64,000 nt of DNA, taken from the NCBI GenBank assembly GCA_030527825.1, contig JAUNAC010000001.1, positions 62,001 through 126,000 on the forward strand, read 5' to 3'. The notes below the pieces were generated by a model. It ran no database searches, was not told the DNA's origin, and saw only the letters and a program-made list of their open reading frames with translations. This document shows positions 27,301 to 35,935 of this stretch, in pieces. This DNA is from Lautropia sp. GTDB lineage: Bacteria > Pseudomonadota > Gammaproteobacteria > Burkholderiales > Burkholderiaceae_E. The position numbers were made by a program, and so were the translations under genes. Position 1 is the first letter of the stretch. Every line of letters begins with the position of its first letter.

Positions 27301-27744
27301 TCAGCCCCCGCAGCCACACCCGCCGCCCCCGCAGCCCGAACGGCGCGCAGGCGCAGGCGGCGGCTCGGCACCACCGTCACGGCTCAGCCCCCGGGCCTCC
27401 AGCTTCGCCAGGTAGTCTCGCCAGAGCGTGTCCTGCTCCTGACCCAGCCGGTACAGATAGTCCCAGGAATAAATGCCGGAGCCATGCCCGTCACTGAACG
27501 AGGGACGGATGGCATAGTGGCCGACCGGCTCGATGTCGAGCACGGTGACCTCACGCTTGCCGTACTGCAGCACTGCCTGATCCGGCGAATGCCCTTGCAC
27601 TTCCGCCGATGGCGAGTGGACCCGCAGAAACTCGAAACTGAAACGGAATGATGCGCCATCGTCGAAATCCACACCCAGCTCACGTGTGCGCTGATGGACG
27701 ACAATGCTGGTGGGAAGAGGTGTGTTCTGTGCCAGACCGGCCAT
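27301..27744 (-). CDS. DUF971 domain protein with Cys/Gly tail
   Basis: The 147-residue protein has the DUF971 fold also found at the N-terminus of gamma-butyrobetaine hydroxylases ('[23 protein letters not shown]', '[28 protein letters not shown]'). It ends with '[14 protein letters not shown]', with three Cys in the last eight or so residues, which suggests metal or Fe-S binding. It sits directly upstream of ubiE, with 56 bases between, as in many Betaproteobacteria; a role in quinone or Fe-S metabolism is only inferred. No strong Shine-Dalgarno is visible. Confidence 0.85.
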   Translation of the reverse strand: MAGLAQNTPLPTSIVVHQRTRELGVDFDDGASFRFSFEFLRVHSPSAEVQGHSPDQAVLQYGKREVTVLDIEPVGHYAIRPSFSDGHGSGIYSWDYLYRLGQEQDTLWRDYLAKLEARGLSRDGGAEPPPAPARRSGCGGGGCGCGG

Positions 27745-28038
27745 GATGATGACGGAATTGCAACATCGCGTTGTCGGACAGAGCCTGCCGGGCAGACTCT
27801 GATAATCTTCAGGCGTACCGCTCGACTGCCGGCGCCGTTACCCGGATGGTACCCGATTGGCGACCGCCGGTACGTTCCAGACCGTCGGCGGTCGGTTGCT
27901 GGCCGTCGGACGTTGCCACCCGCTGACCGGCCCGGTATCGTGACCGGTGATGCGCATGGCAGGTCATGCGGCCGCGCCCATGGCGTCATTTTTCCTTGTT
28001 CCTGTTAGCCAGCGCTTGTCATAAGGAGTTGTTTGTCC

Positions 28039-28605
28039 ATGTCGAAACCAACCATCCACAACGGGCATCACAAATCCGCCCTGTCCCGTCTGCCACTGCG
28101 GGCAGCCACCGTGCTGGCCGGGCTGGCGCTGGCCGCCTGCGCCCAGATGCCTGCAGGTCATGACACCCCCCCGGCCGCCGGACACGCCGACGCATCCATG
28201 GCCCAGAGCGCCCAGACGAAGCAGGCCGATGCACCGGCCAGCAGCACCACCAATCTGGACGTGACGGCCACCATGACCATGAGCTGTGTGCCCACCAAGG
28301 AAGCCCAGGCACTGGGACTGGTGAGAACCGAGGAGGTTCAGGCCGTCTATCAGGTACCCCATGACAACGAGGCCGGCAACGCCGTCGTCACCCTGAAATT
28401 CGGCAACAAATCCTATACGTTGCAGGAAGCACCGTCGGCATCGGGCGAACGCTATACCACCGCAGACGCACTGTCTCCCCGCCACAGCGGCTTTTCCTGG
28501 CACAGCAAACGCAATGAAGCCATCATCTCCAGCCTGATGCCCGCATCCGGCGTCAACGAAGTGGTGGATGGCCCGCTGCTCTATCGCTGCCAGGGCGTGA
28601 ACTGA
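28039..28605 (+). CDS. MliC-like lipoprotein (lysozyme inhibitor family)
   Basis: A signal peptide with lipobox 'LALAAC' is followed by an Ala/Ser/Gln linker and a small C-terminal domain. The pattern of paired Cys ('MSCVPTK' and 'LYRCQGVN'), 'SASGERYTTAD' and 'GFSWHSKRNEAIISS' resembles the MliC/PliC domain, which inhibits C-type lysozymes in the outer membrane or periplasm. The ATG at 28039 was chosen, with AAGGAG 10 bases upstream; a TTG 6 bases earlier is possible. It is convergent with the HIT gene, with one base between stop codons. Confidence 0.75.
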   Translation: MSKPTIHNGHHKSALSRLPLRAATVLAGLALAACAQMPAGHDTPPAAGHADASMAQSAQTKQADAPASSTTNLDVTATMTMSCVPTKEAQALGLVRTEEVQAVYQVPHDNEAGNAVVTLKFGNKSYTLQEAPSASGERYTTADALSPRHSGFSWHSKRNEAIISSLMPASGVNEVVDGPLLYRCQGVN

Positions 28606-28606
28606 A

Positions 28607-29062
28607 CTACCCCGCCAGATTCGCTGCCAGCCAGCGTACGTAGGCCGGCAGCGCTTCATGCACCCGGGCCATCACGGCCCGGTGTTCGGGTGAATCGGCC
28701 GGACGCTGCACAGCAGACCAGACAGATCCCGGAAACTGCGGATCAGAGGGCCAGCGGCCAATGACATGCCAGTGCAGGTGGGGAACCTGATTGCCCAGAC
28801 TGGCCAGATTGACCTTGAGCGGCTGGAAATGTTCACGCACCCCCTCCTCCAGAACGTTCAGCGTCTGCCACAGGTAATGGCGGTCATCGGCCGACAGATC
28901 ACTCATTTCTGACTGATGCTGCTGCCAGATCAGCCGGAAATAGGCCGGCAGGCCCGGCTCCTGTGACACATGGATCACACGCAGGCGCGGCCCCTGCCAC
29001 AGCACGGTTTCACCCTGCGGATGACAGAGCGGGCAGGATGGTACGCGCAGGGCCGCAGTCAT
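28607..29062 (-). CDS. HIT domain protein
   Basis: This 151-residue histidine-triad nucleotide-binding protein probably hydrolyses a nucleotide conjugate. The triad is visible as 'HLHWHVIGRW', and two Cys in 'CPLCHP' near the N-terminus may bind zinc. Its start overlaps the stop of the upstream propeller lipoprotein by 4 bases (ATGA), so the two are translationally coupled. A second HIT gene (hinT) is at 62734; the two differ in sequence, so this is not a recent duplication. Confidence 0.88.
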   Translation of the reverse strand: MTAALRVPSCPLCHPQGETVLWQGPRLRVIHVSQEPGLPAYFRLIWQQHQSEMSDLSADDRHYLWQTLNVLEEGVREHFQPLKVNLASLGNQVPHLHWHVIGRWPSDPQFPGSVWSAVQRPADSPEHRAVMARVHEALPAYVRWLAANLAG

Positions 29063-30687
29063 GCGCCCCCCTCCCGGGGGGCTGATGCAGGCGCGCCTGT
29101 CCTGGCCGGGCCAGGCTTGCTGACAGGGGCGGCGCCGGAACCTTTCATACCGGCAGCGCTGCCGGCGCCATCGGCATTCAGCGCCCCGCCCGGCAATACC
29201 ACCATGTAGTTGTCAATGTCGGTATCGCTGCGCGATCCCCAGTTGGAGTTAAACAGCACGCGGGTGAAGTCCGGGTTGACGGTCGCCTGTGGCTCCGTCC
29301 AGTAGCCATTGTAAGCCGTGTGGTGATAGGCCAGTCCCTTGATCTGCGGGTGGGCCGACAGGCTGACGGCCATCAGTTTTTCATGCAGCCATTCGCGCTT
29401 GCCATCGGCCGCATAAGTCGACACCAGCACCCAGCCCGGCTGGCGGAAGGCCCGGCCAGAGAAGTGCATGGCCGTGGAGCTATGGTCCAGATACGTTTTG
29501 AACAGCGGCGTGCGTTTGCCTGTCTCCAGATCGGTCATGAAGACATCACCTCCGGGACTCTGGTAGTCAATCGACACATAGACATCCCGCCCCTGTGCAT
29601 CGACAGCCAGATCCGAATGCTCTGACTTGTGGTGCAGTGTGGTGTAGGAACTGAAATCCCGGGTCCAGGCGCGGGTCCCCACACCTTCCGTGTCACCGGA
29701 GACGACACAGCGCCGGCCACCAGGACTCATGCTCACATGATCAGGACGATCGCCATGCGTATCCATCCGCCCCAGAATACGGTCTTCCTTCATGTCCCAG
29801 GCAAAGACTCCCAGCGACTGCCAGGCGCTGTCATCCACCATGAAGCACCAGTAGCGACCATCGGCAGAAGGCGCCCCCTCCGCCTTGGTCCATGCAGCAG
29901 CAGCGCCGGGCCAGATAGCCCGCAGACGGTCGGTGAAATCCGCCACCTCACGCACATTACCATTGCGCACGTTCAGCGCATACAGCTTCATGCCCAGACC
30001 ATTAGCGGGCTGGAAATACAGTACATCCGGATCCGTTGGGTGCCAATGCAGTTCGGCATCTCCAGCCGGGCCATGGAGCTTTTCCAGATACTTGAACGTG
30101 CGGCCGTCGTACAGGTGCCATGTCCCGTCATTGGAGCCGATCAGAATCCGGCTGCCATCCGCATTGAAAGCCTGGCGGCGGGAATAATCATGCCGGGCAA
30201 AACCGACAGGAGGCTCCGCTGCATGGTCAGTCACCCGCACGACGCAATTGCCATATACCGGATCAGCGGCCGCCACGCCCTTGCCCGGCCGGGGAAGATC
30301 GGGAACACCGGCGCGCTCCTCTGCCTTCGGATTAATGGACTTGAGCGTATGGCCAACCTGCTTGGCCAGCATCGCGGTGCAACTCTTCACGCTGACCGGT
30401 GACCTGATGATCTGCACCCCCCCTTCGGGGGTAGCTGACGCTCCCCCCTCAACCGTCGAGGCATCACCACTCCCGGCTGCGGAACAACCCAGCAGTAGCG
30501 CCAGCATCGACAGGCCCAGCCAGCCGCTGCGGCGGTACGGATGTCCAGCCGCCGGAGACGCGATAGCCCCTGTCACAGCGCCATGACGCGCCGATCGGCC
30601 ATCAAACGGCAACCCGGACAGGGATCCCGCCTGCGGACACTGCTCGGAGGGAAGAGCGGTACGGAATGAAGATGGGATGTCTGACAT
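29059..30687 (-). CDS. beta-propeller-like lipoprotein
   Basis: The product has a hydrophobic segment ending in 'LLGCSAAG', a likely lipobox. The remaining 480 or so residues carry repeated beta-propeller-like blades: 'FNADGSRILIGSNDGTWHLYDG', 'WHPTDPDVLYFQ', 'SMSPGGRRCVVSGDTEG' and 'VNPDFTRVLFNSNWGS'. The blade pattern resembles TolB/oligogalacturonate-lyase-like propellers, but I cannot name a substrate. A long N-terminal tail of about 55 residues precedes the signal if the ATG at 30687 is used; an internal GTG would give a shorter signal but lacks a ribosome site. It is coupled to the HIT gene. Confidence 0.75.
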   Translation of the reverse strand: MSDIPSSFRTALPSEQCPQAGSLSGLPFDGRSARHGAVTGAIASPAAGHPYRRSGWLGLSMLALLLGCSAAGSGDASTVEGGASATPEGGVQIIRSPVSVKSCTAMLAKQVGHTLKSINPKAEERAGVPDLPRPGKGVAAADPVYGNCVVRVTDHAAEPPVGFARHDYSRRQAFNADGSRILIGSNDGTWHLYDGRTFKYLEKLHGPAGDAELHWHPTDPDVLYFQPANGLGMKLYALNVRNGNVREVADFTDRLRAIWPGAAAAWTKAEGAPSADGRYWCFMVDDSAWQSLGVFAWDMKEDRILGRMDTHGDRPDHVSMSPGGRRCVVSGDTEGVGTRAWTRDFSSYTTLHHKSEHSDLAVDAQGRDVYVSIDYQSPGGDVFMTDLETGKRTPLFKTYLDHSSTAMHFSGRAFRQPGWVLVSTYAADGKREWLHEKLMAVSLSAHPQIKGLAYHHTAYNGYWTEPQATVNPDFTRVLFNSNWGSRSDTDIDNYMVVLPGGALNADGAGSAAGMKGSGAAPVSKPGPARTGAPASAPREGGA

Positions 30688-30839
30688 GATGCAGCAGCGT
30701 GGATTCAATGCACGTCCGTACATTTTTCCACAAAAACGTTGCTCACATACCGCATCTGCCCCTGCAAAAACACAAAAGGCGTGACAGATATAAGAAGAGT
30801 GTGTCAGACAGCGTGGAGGTTTCCCCCCGCCCCCCGGAC

Positions 30840-31160
30840 TCAGTCTTCCCAGTCAATACGTGCCAGACGCTTGACCAGTCTGACCCAGACGGTCAGCATG
30901 GCGGCCACCAGCACCAGAACGCCGATGCTCCCCCCTACCAGCCTCAGATTCATACCTGACCAGACATCGCCGGGCGCGGTCTGAACTGCCTCCAGCGACG
31001 TGAACCAGGTGCTCACGACCATCAGAAGTGCAACGGCGAGCGCTGTCATGACGGCCATGAGCTTGATGATGGCCAGACGTTCAGCAGAATACTCGGAGGT
31101 TGAGGGGGACTGAACCACAACTGCGGGGGCAGACAGCGTGGCCGGCGTGGTGGGGGGCAT
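30840..31160 (-). CDS. small two-helix membrane protein, unknown function
   Basis: The 106-residue product has two clear hydrophobic segments (residues about 33-52 and 74-95) and a charged C-terminus 'RLVKRLARIDWED'. The ATG at 31160 has CAGGAG 9 bases upstream, which supports this start over the longer frame. No family is recognised. It lies alone between the propeller lipoprotein and a YqaA-like gene on the same strand. Confidence 0.65.
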   Translation of the reverse strand: MPPTTPATLSAPAVVVQSPSTSEYSAERLAIIKLMAVMTALAVALLMVVSTWFTSLEAVQTAPGDVWSGMNLRLVGGSIGVLVLVAAMLTVWVRLVKRLARIDWED

Positions 31161-31478
31161 TGCCAGAAACTCCTGAAACAGGCTAAAAAAGAGAATTCGG
31201 GATAAGAATGCTGTATCACCCTGACAACGACAACCCCCTGTTAGCAATAACAGGTATTCATATAAAAAATAATCCTGAACCACACGGCAGCAACCGCCCA
31301 GGGTCTGGCAAAAAACATCAAAAACGTTGTTATTTCAGCGTTATACACGCCTTTGATCGGTTATTTCCGACCCCTGATCGGCCCGCCCTGGTCAACCTGG
31401 AACCCCCACCGCCCGTATCAATCTATACCGCCTGTCGGATAAACGACACAGAACGCCCAGCGACAGCATGGCCCTCAT
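31161..31478. other. 318-base gene-free region
   Basis: I see nothing coding here. The first half is AT-richer than its surroundings, and no clear terminator for the downstream YqaA-like gene or paired promoter hexamers stand out. It may contain the promoter of the small membrane protein gene. Confidence 0.3.
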
Positions 31479-31967
31479 CTAGAACAGGGATTTCAGGTGC
31501 ACCCACCAGTCCTGTGGCACCCAGGCCAACATCCCGGTCACCAGTACATAGCGGAGAAACTTGCCCACCGCCATCCAGAATGTCGCCGCGCCCAATGGCA
31601 GGCGTAGCCAACCGGCCACTGCGCAGAGCGGATCCCCCACTACAGGCAGGAACGAAAAGACAAGGGCCCGCGGCCCCAGCTGCTCGAACCAGCGCAGATA
31701 ACGACTCTGCCGTCCGGGTGCCATCACCTGCTTGGCCCCCCGGCCAATCCAGTAATTGATCACACCCCCCAGTGTATTGCCCACCGTGGCAACCACCACA
31801 GCCACCCAGAACAGATCGGGACGCATGGCCACATAGGCAAATACCGCTGGCTCAGACCCCAGCGGCAACAGCGTGGCAGATATCAGCGCCACCAGAAAAA
31901 CCGTCACCAGTCCGTTGCGGGGCAGAGCGAACCAGGTCAGCAGCTGATCAAGCAAGGTTTCAAGCAT
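31479..31967 (-). CDS. yqaA: YqaA family (VTT/DedA-like) membrane protein
   Basis: This 162-residue inner-membrane protein resembles YqaA, a small relative of the DedA/VTT scramblase-like family. The typical segments 'FLVALISATLLPLGSEPAVF', 'VATVGNTLGGVINYWIGR' and 'SFLPVVGDPLCAVAGWLR' are present. The molecular role in this branch is not established. It is divergent from ilvA. Confidence 0.87.
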   Translation of the reverse strand: MLETLLDQLLTWFALPRNGLVTVFLVALISATLLPLGSEPAVFAYVAMRPDLFWVAVVVATVGNTLGGVINYWIGRGAKQVMAPGRQSRYLRWFEQLGPRALVFSFLPVVGDPLCAVAGWLRLPLGAATFWMAVGKFLRYVLVTGMLAWVPQDWWVHLKSLF

Positions 31968-32080
31968 CGGGTGCGGAACAGAAAACAGGCGGCCGTTATT
32001 ATAGGGGTCCGCCTGCGTTCAACCACGCAGACCGGCATCACCCCCCCCCGAGCCCTGCCGCTTCCCTCATGTTCCATTCC

Positions 32081-33595
32081 ATGCCCATCGACTATCTGAA
32101 ACGGATCCTGAACGCCCGCGTCTATGACGTGGCCACAGAGACTGCCCTGGATCCGGTACCGGCCCTGTCCACGCGGATGGGTAACCGCATTCTGCTCAAG
32201 CGCGAGGACATGCAGCCCGTGTTCTCATTCAAATTACGCGGCGCGTACAACAAAATGGCCAACCTGAGTCCCCAGGAACGGGCGCGTGGCGTCATCTGCG
32301 CGTCGGCCGGCAATCACGCCCAGGGAGTCGCACTGGCGGCTCACCGGCTGGGCTGCCGGGCCGTCATCGTGATGCCGGTGACCACGCCGCTGCTGAAGGT
32401 CAATGCCGTGCGCGCCCTGCAGGGAGACGTGGTGTTGCAGGGCGATTCCTTCAACGAAGCCTATCAGCATGCCTGCCGGCTGCAGGCCGAACAGGGACTG
32501 ACCTTTGTCCATCCCTTTGACGACCCGGATGTGATTGCCGGACAGGGCACCGTCGGGATGGAGATCCTGCGTCAGCATCCGGCGCCCATCAACGCCATTT
32601 TTGTCCCCATTGGCGGTGGCGGGCTGATCGCAGGCGTGGCTACGTATGTCAAAGCAGTCCGCCCAGAAATCCGGGTGATCGGCGTGGAAACCCACGATGC
32701 TGACACCATGTTCCAGGCACTGGCGGCCGGCAGCCCCCAGACCCTGTCCGATGTGGGACTCTTTGCGGATGGCACGGCGGTCAAGCGGGCCGGAGATGAA
32801 ACCTTTGCCCTGTGCCGGCAATACGTGGATGACATCATTCGGGTCGACACTGACCAGATCTGCGCCGCCATCAAGGATGCCTTCGAGAATACGCGGGCCA
32901 TTCTGGAACCCTCCGGCGCACTGGCCCTGGCCGGTCTGAAAGCCTGGGTGCAGCGCGAACAGTGCCGCGACCAGACTCTGGTGGCCATTGCCAGTGGTGC
33001 CAACATGAATTTCGACCGGCTGCGCTTTGTCTCCGAGCGCGCCGAGATCGGCGAGGCCCGGGAAGCCGTGTTCGCCGTCACCATTCCCGAGCAGCCGGGC
33101 AGCTTCCTGCAGTTCTGCCGGCTGGTGGGCACCCATAACGTCACGGAATTCAACTATCGAATTGCCGATGCCAGCCGGGCACATGTTTACGTGGGCATCC
33201 AGATCGAGGGCCGCGCCGAGGCCCAGCAGATCGCCGGGCGCCTGCGACAGGCCGGCTTCGAAACCCTGGATCTTACGGATGACGATCTGGCCAAATCGCA
33301 TCTGCGGCATCTGGTGGGCGGCCGCTCTCCCCTGGCCCGGGACGAGGTTCTCTACCGCTTTGAATTCCCCGAACGACCCGGGGCCCTACTCCGTTTTCTG
33401 GAGGCGTTACCCCGTGGCTGGAACATCTCGCTGTTTCACTATCGCAACCATGGCTCCGATTTCGGCCGCACCCTGGTGGGCATTCAGGTCCCCCCCCCAA
33501 GCCGTCCCCAATATGAGCAGGTTCTCCGCTCAATCGGTTACCCCTACTGCAATGAATCCGAACATCCTGCTTACCGGCTGTTCTTGACAGCCTGA
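32081..33595 (+). CDS. ilvA: threonine deaminase IlvA (biosynthetic)
   Basis: This PLP enzyme converts threonine to 2-oxobutanoate, the first step of isoleucine synthesis. The PLP lysine is in 'FSFKLRGAYN' (Lys51 from this start), and the phosphate-binding loop in 'GGGGLIAG'. The C-terminal 180 or so residues contain two ACT-like regulatory domains ('TIPEQPGSFLQFCRLVG' and 'EFPERPGALLRFLEAL'), the arrangement of isoleucine-inhibited enzymes. Both ATG 32069 and ATG 32081 are possible; neither has a good Shine-Dalgarno. The 504-residue length fits the family. It is not next to other ilv genes. Confidence 0.95.
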   Translation: MPIDYLKRILNARVYDVATETALDPVPALSTRMGNRILLKREDMQPVFSFKLRGAYNKMANLSPQERARGVICASAGNHAQGVALAAHRLGCRAVIVMPVTTPLLKVNAVRALQGDVVLQGDSFNEAYQHACRLQAEQGLTFVHPFDDPDVIAGQGTVGMEILRQHPAPINAIFVPIGGGGLIAGVATYVKAVRPEIRVIGVETHDADTMFQALAAGSPQTLSDVGLFADGTAVKRAGDETFALCRQYVDDIIRVDTDQICAAIKDAFENTRAILEPSGALALAGLKAWVQREQCRDQTLVAIASGANMNFDRLRFVSERAEIGEAREAVFAVTIPEQPGSFLQFCRLVGTHNVTEFNYRIADASRAHVYVGIQIEGRAEAQQIAGRLRQAGFETLDLTDDDLAKSHLRHLVGGRSPLARDEVLYRFEFPERPGALLRFLEALPRGWNISLFHYRNHGSDFGRTLVGIQVPPPSRPQYEQVLRSIGYPYCNESEHPAYRLFLTA

Positions 33596-33631
33596 AACAA
33601 CCTGACCGAAACTGCCAGAACATCAGGGCAA

Positions 33632-33707
33632 TTGTTTAAACAAAATACGTCCCCGGCATAACGCGGCCTATCTCTGGCGCCAAGGGCCACAGGGCGTGCG
33701 ATAGAAT
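33632..33707 (+). promoter_or_regulatory. palindrome and -10 element before the response regulator gene
   Basis: TTGTTTAAACAA at 33632-33643 is a perfect 12-bp palindrome, a possible operator. A TAGAAT hexamer at 33702-33707 could be a -10 element; the ATG begins 7 bases later, so the transcript may start at or next to the start codon (leaderless). No good -35 hexamer is visible 16-18 bases upstream, so activation by a regulator is possible. Confidence 0.4.
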
Positions 33708-33713
33708 ACGCTG

Positions 33714-34445
33714 ATGAGAATTGCGATCATTGAAGATGACAAGGCGCTGGCCTCGCAACTGGTTCATACATTAGGCGCAGAAGGGGACACCTGCCATCTG
33801 TACAGCGAAGCGGCATCCTTTCTGTCGGCATTGCCCCGGGAAAGTTTTGATGCCTGTATCGTCGATCTGATGCTGCCTGGCATGGATGGCAAGGCGCTGG
33901 TTCGCCTGCTGCGCGAGCGCAAGAACCCGCTGCCCGTCCTGGTGCTGACTTCACAGGACTCCGAGGCCGAGGTCATCAGCGCCCTGGACGCCGGTGCCGA
34001 CGATTTCCTGGTCAAGCCCGCCCGTGCTGGCGAGCTGCGGGCCCGGCTCAAGGCGCTGGTCCGGCGGGCTGGCCCTGGGAATCTGCGAGGCACCATTTTT
34101 GAATATGACCGTTTCCGCTTCGATCTCCAGCGCCAGATGGCTCAGGACAACGGCCGGGTCGTCGAGCTGACCCAGAAGGAATTCCAGCTTGCCCTGCTGT
34201 TTCTGAACAACATTGGCAAGCCGCTGTCGCGCGGACACATCCGTGAAGCCGTCTGGGGACGCGATTCGGAAGTCCCTTCGCGTACCATGGACACTCACGT
34301 CTCGCGCGTACGCAGCAAGCTGTCGCTGCGTCCGGACAGCGGCTATCTGCTGGCGCCGGTGTACAGCTATGGCTACCGGCTCGAACGCCTGCGCGATGAC
34401 GGTGAGGACACTCCAGGTCAGGCGCCATCATCCGATAACGCGTGA
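33714..34445 (+). CDS. OmpR-family response regulator
   Basis: The 243-residue protein has a receiver domain with the phospho-acceptor Asp51 ('CIVDLMLPGMDG'), a Thr/Ser switch region ('VLTSQDSEAE') and the Lys of 'FLVKPAR'. A C-terminal winged-helix DNA-binding domain follows ('RGHIREAVWG' and 'HVSRVRSKL'). It is the first gene of a unit with a LysM/FecR protein (24 bases later) and a CHASE2 histidine kinase, so it is probably the kinase's partner. No Shine-Dalgarno precedes the ATG. Confidence 0.93.
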   Translation: MRIAIIEDDKALASQLVHTLGAEGDTCHLYSEAASFLSALPRESFDACIVDLMLPGMDGKALVRLLRERKNPLPVLVLTSQDSEAEVISALDAGADDFLVKPARAGELRARLKALVRRAGPGNLRGTIFEYDRFRFDLQRQMAQDNGRVVELTQKEFQLALLFLNNIGKPLSRGHIREAVWGRDSEVPSRTMDTHVSRVRSKLSLRPDSGYLLAPVYSYGYRLERLRDDGEDTPGQAPSSDNA

Positions 34446-34469
34446 CCGACAGAGAAAGGATCCGGCGCA

Positions 34470-35921
34470 ATGACGAAGGAACGGTGGCTTGCCTGGGAAA
34501 GGATTCCACCCGCCCTGCCTGTGGTCAGCGTCATGACACTGGCCATCATCACCGCACTGACCAGCCTGTCCTCTGCGCAGGCAGCTGACCAGCCCGTCAG
34601 CAAAAACATGACCTATCGGGTTCAGCGCGGCGACACCCTCCTGGGGCTGTCTCGCAGCAAACTTGATACCCCGGGACGCTGGCGCGATGTGCAACGGCTC
34701 AACCATATCCGCAACCCCCGTCACCTCAGGCCCGGCAGTACGCTGCGGCTGCTGCCCGGCTGGCTCAAGCCGGTTGCTGTCCAGGCATCGCTGGTGACCG
34801 TTTCCAACCAGGTGAAACTGGACGGTCAGCCCGCCCGGAGTGGAAGCACCCTGCCTGAGGGGAGCACCATCCAGACCGGCCCCGACAGCGCTGCCGTCAT
34901 CACGCTGCCCGACGGCACCCATCTGCGCATACCCTCCGCCACCGAAGTCCGCCTGGAACGTTTACGCGCCTATCATGGTGAGCGTGACCTTGACGCAGGG
35001 TTCTTGCTGCGCCACGGCAGCATCGAGCCGGACTCGCCTGGCAAGCGGTCGCGCCCGCTCAACATCCGCACCCCTTCTGGCAATGCTGCCGTACGTGGCA
35101 CGCATTTCCGTGTCCATGCCGCCGACGGACGCAGTACAGTCGAAGTGCTGCGGGGCAAGGTCGCCACCGGCAACCGCCAGGCCAGCACCGACGTTCCTGC
35201 CGGCCAGGGCGCCTGGTTCACTGCAACTCGCCGTCCGGTCGTTGCGCCGCTGCCCCCCGCCCCCGATCTTGGAGAACTCCAGAGCAAAAGCTACACACAA
35301 ACGGCCCCACGCCTGTCTCTGCCGCCATTGGGGCGCGGGACGGCCTCCTATCATATCGAAGTGGCAACCTGCCCGGACTTCAGTACCATGCTGCTTGATA
35401 CTGAAGTCCATGAGCCAGTCTTTGTGCTGAACTCCCGGCAGGACGGGCCGCACTACCTGCGCATCAGCCAGCTGTCTCGCAGCGGCATCGAAGGATACGG
35501 TGCCACCGCCACCATCGACATTGCGGCCCGACCACCTGCGCCCCGGATGCTGCCTCTCCCTGCCACGATACGGGCCGGGCAGCCCGTTTCCTTCCAGTGG
35601 CAGGACGCAGCTCTCACCGGACATGCCTATCGGCTGCAGATTGCCAGCGGCGCGGCATTTGCTCATATCATCCAGGAAGCCCACAGCAGTCAACGCGCCA
35701 TGACACTACAGCCCGTAGCGGCGCAGCCGCTCACCCGCTGGTGGCGGATCGCCACGCTGGAGAACGGCCACCAGGGCCCCTGGAGCAATGCCCAGCCCTT
35801 CACCCTGCTGGTCGGTGCCCCGATCGTCGAAGCCCGGCCACGACCTGTAGTGCGCTCGGGAGATGGCAAGCCCGTGCACACTGGCAGCGGCGAAGATGTC
35901 CTGCTGCTGCGCGCCCACTGA
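34470..35921 (+). CDS. exported LysM-FecR domain protein
   Basis: The 483-residue protein has a signal peptide (hydrophobic residues about 15-35, ending 'SSAQAAD'), then a LysM domain ('YRVQRGDTLLGLSRSKL', about residues 49-95), a FecR domain ('AVRGTHFRVHAADGRSTVEVLRGKV', about 115-250) and C-terminal Ig-like segments. It would sit in the periplasm and may bind peptidoglycan. A good AAAGGA precedes the ATG. Its place between a response regulator and a CHASE2 kinase suggests that it senses or scaffolds an envelope signal; this is an inference. Confidence 0.88.
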   Translation: MTKERWLAWERIPPALPVVSVMTLAIITALTSLSSAQAADQPVSKNMTYRVQRGDTLLGLSRSKLDTPGRWRDVQRLNHIRNPRHLRPGSTLRLLPGWLKPVAVQASLVTVSNQVKLDGQPARSGSTLPEGSTIQTGPDSAAVITLPDGTHLRIPSATEVRLERLRAYHGERDLDAGFLLRHGSIEPDSPGKRSRPLNIRTPSGNAAVRGTHFRVHAADGRSTVEVLRGKVATGNRQASTDVPAGQGAWFTATRRPVVAPLPPAPDLGELQSKSYTQTAPRLSLPPLGRGTASYHIEVATCPDFSTMLLDTEVHEPVFVLNSRQDGPHYLRISQLSRSGIEGYGATATIDIAARPPAPRMLPLPATIRAGQPVSFQWQDAALTGHAYRLQIASGAAFAHIIQEAHSSQRAMTLQPVAAQPLTRWWRIATLENGHQGPWSNAQPFTLLVGAPIVEARPRPVVRSGDGKPVHTGSGEDVLLLRAH

Positions 35922-35935
35922 GCAGTCAGGCCATC

